DNA of 64,000 nucleotides, from positions 124,001 through 188,000 of the forward strand of contig CAJMQJ010000003.1 of NCBI GenBank assembly GCA_905215525.1. Reading direction: 5' to 3'. A model generated the notes under the pieces. That model was not told where the DNA came from, made no database searches, and worked only from the letters and a program-made list of their open reading frames with translations. Numbering within the stretch: the first letter of the stretch is position 1; each line of letters begins with the position of its first letter. Positions 17,260-26,621 of this stretch are shown one piece after another. Source of the DNA: an uncultured bacterium. GTDB lineage: Bacteria; Actinomycetota; Coriobacteriia; Coriobacteriales; Coriobacteriaceae. Made by a program: the position numbers and the translations under genes.

Positions 17260-18261
17260 TTAAAGGGTGCTCAGGCTCGGGGTCCAGGCGATGGTGGGGG
17301 TCGCGCCGTCGAGAACCTCGTTGATGGTGGTGGCCATGCCAGCGAGGAGGCTGTTCTCGCTTACGGTGAGCATGTCGTAGCCGCCGGCTCGCATGAGCTC
17401 GCGAATCACCACGGCGCCGGCCAGAATCACGCCCGCGCGTTTGGGCTGTACACCCGGTAGCGCGGCGATACCCTCCACATCCAGCGCGGACATACGCTCG
17501 ATGGCAGCCAAAACCTGCTCCATCGAAAGCTCGCGCAGGTGCACAAAGCTCGAATCATACGGCTCCAGCTCGTGAACGAGTGCCACGAGCGTGGTGACGG
17601 TGCCGCCCACCGCAACGAGGCGTTCGGCGCGCTCAAAGTCGCTGGGCAGGCCTTCAAAATAGGCGGCAAACTGCTCGCCTGCCCACGCGGCAGCGGCAGC
17701 AAGCTCGCCATCCGCGGGCGGCAACGCGGAGAAAAAGCGCTCCGTCACGCGGCGACAACCGATGTCCAGCGAGCGCGTTCCCTCCAGCGCAAAGACGCCG
17801 CGCTCCGGCGCGTACACGCCAGTCGCGAGCTCCGTGGATCCGCCGCCCGAATCGGCAACAATGATGCGCTCGCCGGCAAAGTCGTGCGCCACGCCGAAAA
17901 ACGTCAGGCGCGCCTCGACCTCGCCCGGAATCACCTGTGGCTCAAGCCCCAGATCGCGCAGGCCGTCCAACAGCAGCGCGGCATTGGACGCATCGCGCGC
18001 GGCACTCGTACACGTGGTGCAGACGCACACGGCCCCAAAGGCACGGGCCTCGTCCACAAACATGTGACACGCAGCGAGCACACGCTCGACAGCCGCCTTG
18101 CAAAAGCGCCCCGTCGTGTCCACGCCCTCGCCCAGGTCGGTAATCTCGGTATGCTTGGACGATTCCACAATCGCTCCGCCCTCGACCTGGGCCAACACCA
18201 GTCGCGACGACACCGTTCCCAGGTCGATCGCGGCTACCTTATAGCGTTTGCAATTTGTCAT
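17260..18261 (-). CDS. Ppx/GppA-family exopolyphosphatase / pppGpp phosphatase
   Basis: A 333-residue single-domain-pair Ppx/GppA enzyme of the ASKHA fold. Seen are the first phosphate loop AAIDLGTVSSRL (residues 9-20), TSAARDASN, the second loop VADSGGGSTEL (about 137-147), and VGGTVTTLVAL in the second lobe. It hydrolyses polyphosphate or pppGpp; which one cannot be decided. It lacks the C-terminal HD domain of the long forms. It starts 20 bp downstream of the FtsB-like gene, so the two are probably co-transcribed. Confidence 0.9.
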   Translation of the reverse strand: MTNCKRYKVAAIDLGTVSSRLVLAQVEGGAIVESSKHTEITDLGEGVDTTGRFCKAAVERVLAACHMFVDEARAFGAVCVCTTCTSAARDASNAALLLDGLRDLGLEPQVIPGEVEARLTFFGVAHDFAGERIIVADSGGGSTELATGVYAPERGVFALEGTRSLDIGCRRVTERFFSALPPADGELAAAAAWAGEQFAAYFEGLPSDFERAERLVAVGGTVTTLVALVHELEPYDSSFVHLRELSMEQVLAAIERMSALDVEGIAALPGVQPKRAGVILAGAVVIRELMRAGGYDMLTVSENSLLAGMATTINEVLDGATPTIAWTPSLSTL

Positions 18262-18281
18262 TGCGGGCTCCCCTCCGGGCG

Positions 18282-19043
18282 CTATTTGCCGTTGGACACG
18301 ACCGTCTGACCCTCGACGCCGTTAAACCCAAACAGCATGTCGAGCGCCTGGATGTACCACGGCGCGTCCTTGCCGACTTCTTCGATTTCCTTGGCCACTT
18401 CGCTGGCCTTCTTGGCGTTTGAGGACTTTTTGCTCGACGACGAGTCCGAATCGTCGTCCAAACCTAGCACGTCAATCTTCTTCTCGCCGGGCATCACCAG
18501 GCCCAGGTCCTCGGACGCCGCGTCCTTGATACCCTCCTCCGAGAGCAGCTTGTCGACGCTTTTTTGCAGCTCATCATTGTATTGCTGGCGAATCTCGACC
18601 TGCTTGGCCAAGATATCGCTCGAACGCTTTGCCACGTACAGATCGCGCACGGGGAAATACAGGCTCACGAGCACCAGCGCCACCACGATACCGATAAACA
18701 GCGGACGCAGAGGGCCATGCGTAAAGTCATAGATCGCCTTGACAACCGCGTTATCGTTGGCGTAATGCATAAAGTCCGAGCCCGAAAGACGGTTCGAGGG
18801 CCTACTCGATTTGTCGTGTGCTTGAGTCGAGGGACGCGACGCATGCGACGAACGTGCCGGGCGCACCGGTCCATCTGCCAAGGTATTTGATTGAGCATTG
18901 GGGCGCGAGGTACTTGCCGGGCGCTGCGTGGAGCGGTCGGCGCCGGCATAAGCGGACCCACCGAGCTGCACCGTGCGCGCACGGCGAGGCGACGGCTCGC
19001 GCGAACCGGCGGAATAGTACCTGTTGTCGTAAATCTGATCCAT
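18282..19043 (-). CDS. FtsB/DivIC-like septum formation initiator protein
   Basis: A 253-residue cell-division protein. The start is ATG 19043 (MDQIYDNRYYSAG). It has a long, basic, Ser/Arg/Pro-rich cytoplasmic region (1-120), one membrane helix (about 122-145, PLRPLFIGIVVALVLVSLYF), and an extracellular coiled coil (KRSSDILAKQVEIRQQYNDE) with the EEGIKDAASEDLGLVMPGE motif that marks FtsB/DivIC proteins. An acidic Ser-rich tail follows. FtsB-type genes next to enolase are a widely conserved arrangement. FtsB is normally about 100-150 residues, so both extensions are notable. Confidence 0.85.
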   Translation of the reverse strand: MDQIYDNRYYSAGSREPSPRRARTVQLGGSAYAGADRSTQRPASTSRPNAQSNTLADGPVRPARSSHASRPSTQAHDKSSRPSNRLSGSDFMHYANDNAVVKAIYDFTHGPLRPLFIGIVVALVLVSLYFPVRDLYVAKRSSDILAKQVEIRQQYNDELQKSVDKLLSEEGIKDAASEDLGLVMPGEKKIDVLGLDDDSDSSSSKKSSNAKKASEVAKEIEEVGKDAPWYIQALDMLFGFNGVEGQTVVSNGK

Positions 19044-19134
19044 GTGCGCCTTGTGCGGTTGAGGTTTGTTTGCGCTAAGTATTCTAGTTATAGCACGAGC
19101 GCGCGCACCACCTTCGGCAGCCTTTGCTCGACAT

Positions 19135-19166
19135 AAAAAAGGCGCTGAGCCATATGGCCCAGCGCC
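19135..19166 (-). terminator. Intrinsic terminator of enolase
   Basis: On the minus strand, GGCGCTGGGCC / GGCTCAGCGCC is followed by TTTTTT, 74 bp after the eno stop. Confidence 0.85.
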
Positions 19167-19239
19167 CAATGGTGCTCAACAGCGCCCGGCTGGAGCAAGG
19201 CGAATCCGAGTCTTCCCCGCCCCCGCGAGCTCCGCGTGC

Positions 19240-20529
19240 CTAGCGAATGTTGTAGAACGCGGCCTTGCCGGCGTAGTGCGCGCTGCCCTCAAGCTCGTCC
19301 TCGATGCGGATGAGCTGGTTGTACTTGGCGATACGGTCGCTGCGGCACGGGGCGCCCGACTTGATCTGGCCGGCGTTGACGCCCACGACCAGGTCGGCGA
19401 TCGTGGAGTCCTCGGTCTCGCCGGAGCGGTGGCTCACGATGCAGGCGTAACCGGCCTCCTTGGCGGTCTCGATGGCCTCGAGCGACTCGGTGAGCGTACC
19501 GATCTGGTTGACCTTGACCAGAATCGCGTTGGCGGCGCCCAGCTCAATGCCCTTCTTAAGGCGCTCGGTGTTGGTGACAAACAGGTCGTCGCCCACCAGC
19601 TGCACCTTGTTGCCAATGCGACGGGTAAGCTCAACCCAGCCGTCCCAATCCTCCTCGGCCATGCCGTCTTCAATGGAGATGATGGGGTAGGTATCGACGA
19701 GCTTCTCCCAGTAATCGACCATCTGGGCGCTCGTATACTCAACACCCTCGCCCTTGAGCTCGTACATGCCGGTCTCGGCGTTGTAGAACTCGGTCGAGGC
19801 CGGATCCATGGCGTACATGAAGTCGACGCCAGGCTTAAAGCCGGCCTTCTCCACGGCCTTGGTGATGTACTCGAACGGCTCGGCATTGGTCTTGAGGTTG
19901 GGGGCAAAGCCACCCTCGTCGCCCACGCCGCCGCCAAGGCCCGCCTCGTGCAGCACGCCCTTGAGGGTGTGGTAGACCTCGGCACACCAACGCAGACCCT
20001 CGGCAAAGCTCGGGGCGCCCACCGGCATGATCATGAACTCCTGGAAGTCGACGTTATTGTCGGCATGCACGCCGCCGTTGAGGATGTTCATCATGGGCGT
20101 GGGCAGCAGATGAGCGTTGACGCCGCCCAGGTACTGGTACAGCGACAGGCCCGCCGACTCGGCAGCGGCGCGGGCAACGGCCAGCGACACGCCCAGGATG
20201 GCGTTGGCACCGAGCTTGGTCTTGTTGGGGGTACCGTCCGCGGCGATCAGCGCGGCATCGACGGCGCGCTGGTCGAAGGCGTCGAGGCCCACGACGGCGT
20301 TAGCGCACTCGTTGTTGACGTGCTCGACGGCCTGCGAAACGCCCTTGCCCAGGTAGCGGCCCTTGTCGCCATCGCGCAGTTCGCAGGCCTCAAAGGCGCC
20401 GGTCGAAGCACCCGAAGGCACCATTGCGCGGCCAAAGCTGCCGTCCTCGAGCACGACCTCGACCTCGACGGTGGGATTGCCGCGGCTGTCGAGCACCTCA
20501 CGACCGTAGACGTCCAAAATATCGCTCAT
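19240..20529 (-). CDS. eno: Enolase (phosphopyruvate hydratase)
   Basis: A full-length 429-residue enolase, converting 2-phosphoglycerate to phosphoenolpyruvate in glycolysis. Recognisable are VYGREVLDSRGNPTVEVEV (residues 7-25), SGASTGAFEA, VGDEGGFAP, ISIEDGMAEEDWDGW, VGDDLFVTN, ILVKVNQIGTLTE with the catalytic Lys, and SHRSGETED. Codon use is strongly biased, as in a highly expressed gene. It is a single transcription unit ended by the hairpin at 19135-19166. Confidence 0.98.
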   Translation of the reverse strand: MSDILDVYGREVLDSRGNPTVEVEVVLEDGSFGRAMVPSGASTGAFEACELRDGDKGRYLGKGVSQAVEHVNNECANAVVGLDAFDQRAVDAALIAADGTPNKTKLGANAILGVSLAVARAAAESAGLSLYQYLGGVNAHLLPTPMMNILNGGVHADNNVDFQEFMIMPVGAPSFAEGLRWCAEVYHTLKGVLHEAGLGGGVGDEGGFAPNLKTNAEPFEYITKAVEKAGFKPGVDFMYAMDPASTEFYNAETGMYELKGEGVEYTSAQMVDYWEKLVDTYPIISIEDGMAEEDWDGWVELTRRIGNKVQLVGDDLFVTNTERLKKGIELGAANAILVKVNQIGTLTESLEAIETAKEAGYACIVSHRSGETEDSTIADLVVGVNAGQIKSGAPCRSDRIAKYNQLIRIEDELEGSAHYAGKAAFYNIR

Positions 20530-20677
20530 GTTGTCTCCCTCTCACTTGGAAACATAGTGGATGCAAGCGACCGGCTGACCGTGCACCGTCGGTGCGCCTC
20601 CGTAAGTTAGCCATGTCGCACTTTTTGCATTATGCCCTAAGTTAACCGAGGGATACACTTGATTTTCGAAAAATTTA

Positions 20678-20714
20678 GCGGGAACGATGAGGCGTGTCAG
20701 CCCCTCGTTCCCGC
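20678..20714 (-). terminator. Terminator of the mazG transcript
   Basis: GCGGGAACGAGGGG / CCTCATCGTTCCCGC with a short loop, then TAAATTTTT on the minus strand, 5 bp after the mazG stop. The remaining gap to eno (20530-20677) should hold the eno promoter; CATAAT near 20628 is a possible -10. Confidence 0.75.
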
Positions 20715-20718
20715 AGTC

Positions 20719-21579
20719 TTACTCCTCCGCCTTTGCGGCATCCCACAGGTCGTTAAGGCCGTGGGTCGAAAGCTCGGCAAGATCCACGTGGGCGTCAGCC
20801 GCCATCTGCTCCATCGCAGCCCAGCGGCGGCGGAACTTGGCCGTGCTCGCGCGCAGGGCACTCTCGGCGTCAATCCCCTCTTTGCGCGCAACGTTGACTA
20901 GGGCAAAGAGCAGGTCGCCAAACTCCATCTCGCGCTCGGGCGAGCCGGGCTCCTCGGCCTCAAACTCGGCACGCTCCTCGGCGACCTCGTCCCACACATC
21001 CTGGACCGTCTCCCACTCAAAGCCCACGGCCGCCGCCTTGCGCGACACCTTCTGAGCTTGCATCAGCGCCGGCAGGTGCGTGGGCACGCCGTCGAGCAGG
21101 CCTTCGGGCGCAGCCTCGTCCGCCGCCACAGCCTTGTCCTTGGCAGCCTTCTCGGCAAGCTTGACCTCGTCCCAAATCTTGAGCACCTCGTCGGAGCTGT
21201 CAGCATCCGCATCGCCAAAGACGTGCGGATGGCGACGGATGAGCTTGGCGTCGATATCGTGCGCCACGTCGGTCAGCGTAAACTCTCCGGCGTCCGCCGC
21301 GATCTGCGCATGCAGTACGACCTGCATGAGCACGTCGCCCAGCTCCTCGCGCAGATGCGTGGCATCGTCGGCCTCGATGCAGTCGAGCGCCTCATAGGCC
21401 TCCTCGATCATATTTTTGCCAATGCTGCGGTGCGTCTGCTCGCGGTCCCACGGGCAGCCGTCGGGCTGACGCAGGCGCCAGATGGTCTGCACCAGATGCT
21501 GCAGCTCGGCCGACGCGTCTACCAGCGTGGACAGGTCGCGCGAACCCTCGGCATTTTGCTGAGCCATATGCTCGGCCAT
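20719..21579 (-). CDS. mazG: Nucleoside triphosphate pyrophosphohydrolase MazG
   Basis: A 286-residue two-domain MazG (all-alpha NTP-PPase). The first domain has WRLRQPDGCPWDREQTHRSI (about 35-54) and the metal-binding EEAYEALD and EELGDVLMQVVLHA (ExxE/ExxD pairs). The second repeat has VWDEVAEERAEFE and REMEFGDLLFALVNVARKEG. It removes pyrophosphate from NTPs, cleaning nucleotide pools. It starts 2 bp before the YfcE-type gene ends, so the two are co-transcribed. Confidence 0.95.
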   Translation of the reverse strand: MAEHMAQQNAEGSRDLSTLVDASAELQHLVQTIWRLRQPDGCPWDREQTHRSIGKNMIEEAYEALDCIEADDATHLREELGDVLMQVVLHAQIAADAGEFTLTDVAHDIDAKLIRRHPHVFGDADADSSDEVLKIWDEVKLAEKAAKDKAVAADEAAPEGLLDGVPTHLPALMQAQKVSRKAAAVGFEWETVQDVWDEVAEERAEFEAEEPGSPEREMEFGDLLFALVNVARKEGIDAESALRASTAKFRRRWAAMEQMAADAHVDLAELSTHGLNDLWDAAKAEE

Positions 21580-21581
21580 GG

Positions 21582-22130
21582 TTAGTCCTCCCCCATGATC
21601 ACATGGCGGAACGCGCCGCCCTCGTAGACGCCGTAGCTATGTGTGCCGTCCTTGGGGATGCTCACGCTGCCGGGATTGAAGAGCCACAGACCCGGGTGCG
21701 CGGCGCTTTCCTCGTTAACCTTGATGTGCGTATGGCCGTAGACGAGCGCGGAGCCCTCGGGCAGCGCGGGCGCGTGGTCAACGCTGTTATGCATGCCGGC
21801 GCCAAAGACGTGGCCGTGCGTCAGGAACAGTTCACGTCCGGTCTCGTCGAATAGTGTGGCGTAGTCAGCCATGACGGGGAAGTCGAGGACCATCTGGTCG
21901 ACCTCGGCGTCGCAGTTGCCGCGCACCGCGATGATGCGGTCGGGCAGGGCGTTGAGCAGCGGAATCACGCGTTTGGGGGCGTAGTCGCGCGGCAGGTCGT
22001 TACGCGGGCCGTGGTAGAGCAGGTCGCCCAGCAGCACAATGCGGTCGGGCTGTTCGGATTCGATGGCAGTGCAGAGGCGCTCGGCCCAGTATGCCGAGCC
22101 ATGGATGTCTGAAGCGATGAGGTATTTCAT
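21582..22130 (-). CDS. yfcE: YfcE/MJ0936-family phosphodiesterase
   Basis: A 182-residue metallophosphoesterase: ASDIHG (residues 6-11), GDLLYHG (about 36-42), RGNCD (about 72-76), LTHGHVFG and YGHTH. This is the complete set of metal ligands of the small YfcE phosphodiesterases (substrate in cells uncertain). GAAAGGAC precedes the ATG. It is transcribed with mazG. Confidence 0.92.
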   Translation of the reverse strand: MKYLIASDIHGSAYWAERLCTAIESEQPDRIVLLGDLLYHGPRNDLPRDYAPKRVIPLLNALPDRIIAVRGNCDAEVDQMVLDFPVMADYATLFDETGRELFLTHGHVFGAGMHNSVDHAPALPEGSALVYGHTHIKVNEESAAHPGLWLFNPGSVSIPKDGTHSYGVYEGGAFRHVIMGED

Positions 22131-22185
22131 GGGGAGTCCTTTCGGTGGGGTTAATTGGATTGGCGCGGCGCGTCACTCGCCCGCA

Positions 22186-22671
22186 TCACTCAAATCGCAA
22201 CGCCGCGGCTTGGGCCGCTTGCATCACGCGTTGGAGCGGCACGTTGTGCTCGCGGGCAAGGCGAGCACAGTCCTCGTACTCGGGCGCCGCACGCTCACTG
22301 CCGTCGGGCAGGGTGGCTACTTTGACGGCCACCTCGCCCCAAGGCGTCGCTACCTGCTCAAAACGACGCGGCAGGCAGACGCGTTCCATCACCTGGCGAC
22401 GAACGGCGTTGGTCGTGGTTTCCAAAAAGATAATCGTCTGCAGGCGTTCGATATCCTCATGCGAGCAAATCACCTGCAACTGCCATCCGGGGCGGCCCTT
22501 TTTGCAGTAGAGGGGCAGCCAGTGCACCTCGCGGGCGCCGGCCTCGCGCAGGCGGTCGGCGGCGTAGGCGAGCACCTCGGGCGACGCGTCATCGATGTCG
22601 CACTCCAGCTTGACGATAGTTTCGGGCGCATCGGTCTCGCGGGACAGCGGAGATGTACTTCCACGTTGCAT
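22186..22671 (-). CDS. LarC-family C-terminal domain protein (free-standing)
   Basis: A 161-residue protein from ATG 22671 (MQRGSTSP, preceded by AAAGGATT). ETIVKLECDIDDASPEVLAY is the start of the C-terminal (LarC2) domain of the nickel-pincer cofactor enzyme LarC; GWQLQVIC, FLETTTNAVRRQ and PEYEDCARLAREHNVPL complete it. Full LarC is about 400 residues; the N-terminal domain is absent here and no larA, larB or larE is nearby. In Lactiplantibacillus the two halves are joined by programmed frameshifting, but no LarC1 gene lies upstream here. The role of the lone domain is unknown. Confidence 0.8.
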   Translation of the reverse strand: MQRGSTSPLSRETDAPETIVKLECDIDDASPEVLAYAADRLREAGAREVHWLPLYCKKGRPGWQLQVICSHEDIERLQTIIFLETTTNAVRRQVMERVCLPRRFEQVATPWGEVAVKVATLPDGSERAAPEYEDCARLAREHNVPLQRVMQAAQAAALRFE

Positions 22672-22774
22672 ACGGTCCGAATCCTTTCCGCACGGGCTCG
22701 TTTTATTCACCCAAACGCTAGCACATCGGACGTGGCACAGGCGTGACTTTCGTCCGTCGCCGCCCTCACCCCTA

Positions 22775-22846
22775 TCCAAACGTGTACGTCAGCCTCCAAA
22801 CATGTCATTTTTTGTCGGTTTTGGAGGCTGACGTACACGTTTTGGA
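22775..22846. repeat. 26-bp inverted repeat between larC2-like and exporter genes
   Basis: The arms at 22775-22800 and 22821-22846 are nearly perfect inverted copies (core CGTGTACGTCAGCCTCCAA) around a loop of about 20 nt containing T6. The gap 22672-23054 is otherwise empty. The position between divergently transcribed genes argues against a terminator, so this is probably another palindromic intergenic element. Confidence 0.65.
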
Positions 22847-23054
22847 GCGAGGCCGCACACGATCAGAATTGCGCCCGCACTCCGTCCACCACAAAGTTCG
22901 CCGCACTCAACAATTTTGGACTTTCTACGCAGTTCATCGACCAAAAATTACCCTCGGCATACTTACCCGCTGCACGATGTTACTCTAGTTGCATTTGGCT
23001 AACTAAGCGGCTGCCGAGGACCCCGCCCGGCACCGTTACGGCATAGGAGGTTTC

Positions 23055-26000
23055 ATGTTCGAGAAGCGGCTCTTCTCCCTGGTTCCGCAGGCAACGCCCT
23101 ACATTATGGCAAGCGTCCTGTTTAAGTGGATCGCGCTCATGGCAAACATCACGGTGATGTGGGTGCTTGCGCGCATCTTGGGCGGCATCGTCACGGACGG
23201 CCTTTCCGCCGCGCTCGCCGTCGATGCCCTCGCACAGGCGGCCCTGCCGCTCGCCGCCGCCATCATCGTGCGCGCCGCCTCCATCTACCTGGCCCAACGC
23301 GCCGGCGACAAGGCCGCGTTCGAGGCCGTCCGCCGCGTGCGCTCGTTCGTCTACGACAAGCTCACCGCACTCGGCCCCTCCTACACCGAGACCGTCCCCA
23401 CCGCCGAGGCCGTCCAGACCAGCGTCGAGGGCGCCACGCAACTCCAGGTGTACTTTGGCGGCTACCTGCCGCAGCTCTTCTTTGCCGGCTTGGCACCCAT
23501 CACGCTGTTTGTACTGCTCGTGGGCCAGGCGGATCTTCCCGCCGCGCTGCTGCTCGCCTGCGTTCCGATCATCCCCGTCTCCATTATGATGGTCATGCGC
23601 AACGCCAAAAAGATCGGTGCCGAGTACTGGGGCAGCTATGTCGATCTTGGCGGCATGTTCCTGGAGGCCGTGCAGGGTCTCACCACCCTTAAGGTCTACC
23701 AGGCCGATCGAAGCTGGCACGAGCGCATCAACGCCGAGTCCGAGCGTTTCCGCACAGCGACCATGCACCTGCTGGTGATGCAGCTGCGCTCCATTTGCGT
23801 TATGGACCTGGTCGTCTATATGGGCGCCGTGCTCGGCATTATCGTGGCCGCACTGCAGCTCGCCACGGGCAAGATCGGCTTTGAGGCTGCCTTCCTCATC
23901 GTCTTTCTGTCACAGGAGTTCTTTTTGCCTATGCGCCGCCTGGGATCGCTGTTCCACACGGCCATGAACGGCATGGCCGCCTCGCGCCGCATGTTTGGCA
24001 TTTTGGATACGCCCGAGCCCGAGCGCGGCGATGTTGAGCTTGATGGTCGCGGCGATATCGAGCTCGCGGGCGTGAGCTATGCATACGGCGACCGCACGGT
24101 GCTGGACAGCGCCAGCGCGACCATTGCGCACGGCTCGCTCGTGGCACTCGTGGGCGAAAGCGGCGGCGGCAAGTCCACGCTCGCGGGGATTATCGCGGGC
24201 CGCAAGGGTGCCTACCGTGGCAGCGTTCGCATTGGCGGCGTCGAGCTGCGCGATGCCACGGCCGCCTCACTCATGCGTGCCGTCACCCTGGTGCCCACCA
24301 ACGGCTACCTGTTTGCCGGCACCCTGCGCGACAACCTGCTGCTCGCCCAGCCCAACGCCACCGACGCCGAGCTTTTGCGCGCGCTCGGCCGCACGCGCGT
24401 GGCGGCCTTTGTGCAGGCCAACGGCGGGCTCGACATGGTGATTAACGAGGGCGGCACCAACCTTTCGGGTGGCCAGCGCCAGCGCGTGAGCATGGCACGC
24501 GCCCTGCTGCACGACTCGCCGATCTATGTGTTTGACGAGGCTACGAGCAATGTGGACGCTGCGAGCGAAGCCGCGATCGGCGAGGTCATCGCATCGCTTG
24601 CCGGCGAGCACACTGTAATTGTGGTGGCACACCGCCTGTCGACGATCGTGGACGCCGACCAGATTCTGGTGCTGGAACGCGGTCGCATTGCCGAGCGCGG
24701 GACTCACGGCGAGCTCTTGGCAATCGCGGGCGCCTATGCGCGCATGTGGAACAGCCAGGAGCAGCTCTCGGCATATGCGTATGCGGAGGGTGATGCCGAG
24801 GATGCCGGCGCGGTTGAGGCTGTTGACGGCAGCACCGCCCGTACCGATGGCCTCAACGGTGCCGGCTCGTCTTCCGCTGCCGCGGTGCCTGACTCCGGCC
24901 GCGCCCGTCGCTCGGCGCCGTCCATCATGTGGCGCATGATAGGGCTCGTCCGACCGCTTGCCGGCTGGCTTGTGCTAGCCGTCGCGCTGGGCAGCATTGG
25001 CATGCTCACCGCCGCGTTCGTGCCGGCCTTTGGCGCCCTTGGCCTTATGGCCGCGCTGGGCCGCAACGCCTTGGGGCTTGGTCTTATCGTCACATGCGCG
25101 GCCTGTGCCGCCTGCGGCATCGCGCGCGGGCCGCTCCACTACGGCGAGCAGCTCTGCAACCATTACATCGCATTCCGTCTGCTCGCACACATTCGCGACC
25201 TGGTGTTTGGCGCCCTGCGCCAGCTCGCCCCCGCCAAGCTCGAGGGCCGCGGCAAGGGCGAGCTCGTGAGCCTGGTCACCTCGGATATCGAGCTGCTCGA
25301 GGTCTTCTACGCGCACACCATCTCGCCCATTGCCATAGCTCTGGTCTGCACCGTTGTGTTTGAGGGCTTTTTGCTGGCTGTGAGCCCCGAGCTCGCGGGC
25401 ATCGCGCTCGTGGCCTACGCGGTCCTGGGCGTGCTGCTGCCCCTGACCTCGGCCAAGGCATGCGGCACCACCGGCCGCCAGAGCCGCGAGGGCGCCGGTA
25501 AGCTGGGCGCCTTTGTACTCGACAGTCTGCGCGGCGCGGGCGAGACCATCCAGTTTGCCGGTGGCACCGATCGCAGCCGTGCCCTGGGCAAGCTGACCGA
25601 GCAAGTCGGCGCCGTGGACGCGCGCCTCAAGCGCCGCCAGGCGGTCAGCGAGGCCGTAGCCGATGCGCTTATTCTTGTGGCTAATCTGGTGATGCTCGGG
25701 CGTGCGCTGCAGCTGGTGGCTGCGGGAACGATTGACTTTGCCGCAGCGTTTGTCGCCGTCTTTACCTTTGTGTCGTCGTTTGGCTCGGTGATGGCCGTGA
25801 GCCGCCTGGGCGCCTCACTGCAGGAGACGCTCGCCTCGGGCGCACGCGTGCTCGATTTGCTCGACGAGCAGCCCCAGTGCGCCGAGGTCGCCGATGGACA
25901 GAACGTTGAGTTTGCCGGCGCCGCAGCCGAGCATGTGAGCTTTAGCTATGTGGGCGGCGTGGACGCGGGCGGTGCGGGCGCCACAGAGCAGGTCGCGAAC

Positions 26001-26621
26001 GACACCGCTGCGAGTCTCATCCTCGACGACGTGACCTGCACCTTTGCGCCCGGTACCATGACCTGCATCATGGGGCGCTCGGGTTCGGGCAAGTCGACGC
26101 TGCTTAAGCTGCTCATGCGCTTTTGGGACCCCGCAGCCGGCACCATCACGGTGAGCGGCGTCGATGCCCGCCACATCAACACGGCGAGCCTGCGCAGCCA
26201 CGAGGCCTATATGACCCAGGACACGCATCTGTTCTGCGGCACCGTACGCGAGAACCTGCTGGTCGCGCACGCCAACGCCACCGATGCCGAGCTGCTCGAC
26301 GCTTGCCGCTCCGCCTCACTCACCACGCTCATCGACCGTCTGCCGCAGGGACTCGACACGCCCGTTGCCGAGCTGGGCGACTCGCTTTCGGGCGGCGAGC
26401 GCCAGCGCATCGGCCTTGCGCGCATCTTCCTCAACGACGCACCCTTCATCTTGCTCGACGAACCCACCAGCGCGCTCGATGCTCTCAACGAGGCGTCCGT
26501 GATGCAGGCAATCGACGAGCTCAAGCGCCGCGGCAAGACCATTGTGCTCGTGAGCCACCGTGCCAGCACCTGCGCGTTTGCCGATTTCTCGCTTTCGGTC
26601 GAGCACGGGAGGCTGAGCTAA
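23055..26621 (+). CDS. Fused two-module ABC exporter, CydDC-like
   Basis: A 1188-residue protein with order TMD-NBD-TMD-NBD. NBD1 has GESGGGKST (about residues 370-378), LSGGQRQRVSMARAL and YVFDEATSNVD. NBD2 has GRSGSGKST (about 1014-1022), LSGGERQRIGLARIF and LLDEPTSALD. Six-helix membrane blocks precede each NBD; a variable Ala/Gly/Ser-rich linker (about 575-620) joins the halves. CydD and CydC normally form a heterodimer exporting cysteine/glutathione for cytochrome bd assembly; here both halves are one polypeptide. The CydDC assignment is by similarity of architecture; another lipid or peptide export role is possible. TAGGAGG precedes the ATG. Confidence 0.82.
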   Translation: MFEKRLFSLVPQATPYIMASVLFKWIALMANITVMWVLARILGGIVTDGLSAALAVDALAQAALPLAAAIIVRAASIYLAQRAGDKAAFEAVRRVRSFVYDKLTALGPSYTETVPTAEAVQTSVEGATQLQVYFGGYLPQLFFAGLAPITLFVLLVGQADLPAALLLACVPIIPVSIMMVMRNAKKIGAEYWGSYVDLGGMFLEAVQGLTTLKVYQADRSWHERINAESERFRTATMHLLVMQLRSICVMDLVVYMGAVLGIIVAALQLATGKIGFEAAFLIVFLSQEFFLPMRRLGSLFHTAMNGMAASRRMFGILDTPEPERGDVELDGRGDIELAGVSYAYGDRTVLDSASATIAHGSLVALVGESGGGKSTLAGIIAGRKGAYRGSVRIGGVELRDATAASLMRAVTLVPTNGYLFAGTLRDNLLLAQPNATDAELLRALGRTRVAAFVQANGGLDMVINEGGTNLSGGQRQRVSMARALLHDSPIYVFDEATSNVDAASEAAIGEVIASLAGEHTVIVVAHRLSTIVDADQILVLERGRIAERGTHGELLAIAGAYARMWNSQEQLSAYAYAEGDAEDAGAVEAVDGSTARTDGLNGAGSSSAAAVPDSGRARRSAPSIMWRMIGLVRPLAGWLVLAVALGSIGMLTAAFVPAFGALGLMAALGRNALGLGLIVTCAACAACGIARGPLHYGEQLCNHYIAFRLLAHIRDLVFGALRQLAPAKLEGRGKGELVSLVTSDIELLEVFYAHTISPIAIALVCTVVFEGFLLAVSPELAGIALVAYAVLGVLLPLTSAKACGTTGRQSREGAGKLGAFVLDSLRGAGETIQFAGGTDRSRALGKLTEQVGAVDARLKRRQAVSEAVADALILVANLVMLGRALQLVAAGTIDFAAAFVAVFTFVSSFGSVMAVSRLGASLQETLASGARVLDLLDEQPQCAEVADGQNVEFAGAAAEHVSFSYVGGVDAGGAGATEQVANDTAASLILDDVTCTFAPGTMTCIMGRSGSGKSTLLKLLMRFWDPAAGTITVSGVDARHINTASLRSHEAYMTQDTHLFCGTVRENLLVAHANATDAELLDACRSASLTTLIDRLPQGLDTPVAELGDSLSGGERQRIGLARIFLNDAPFILLDEPTSALDALNEASVMQAIDELKRRGKTIVLVSHRASTCAFADFSLSVEHGRLS

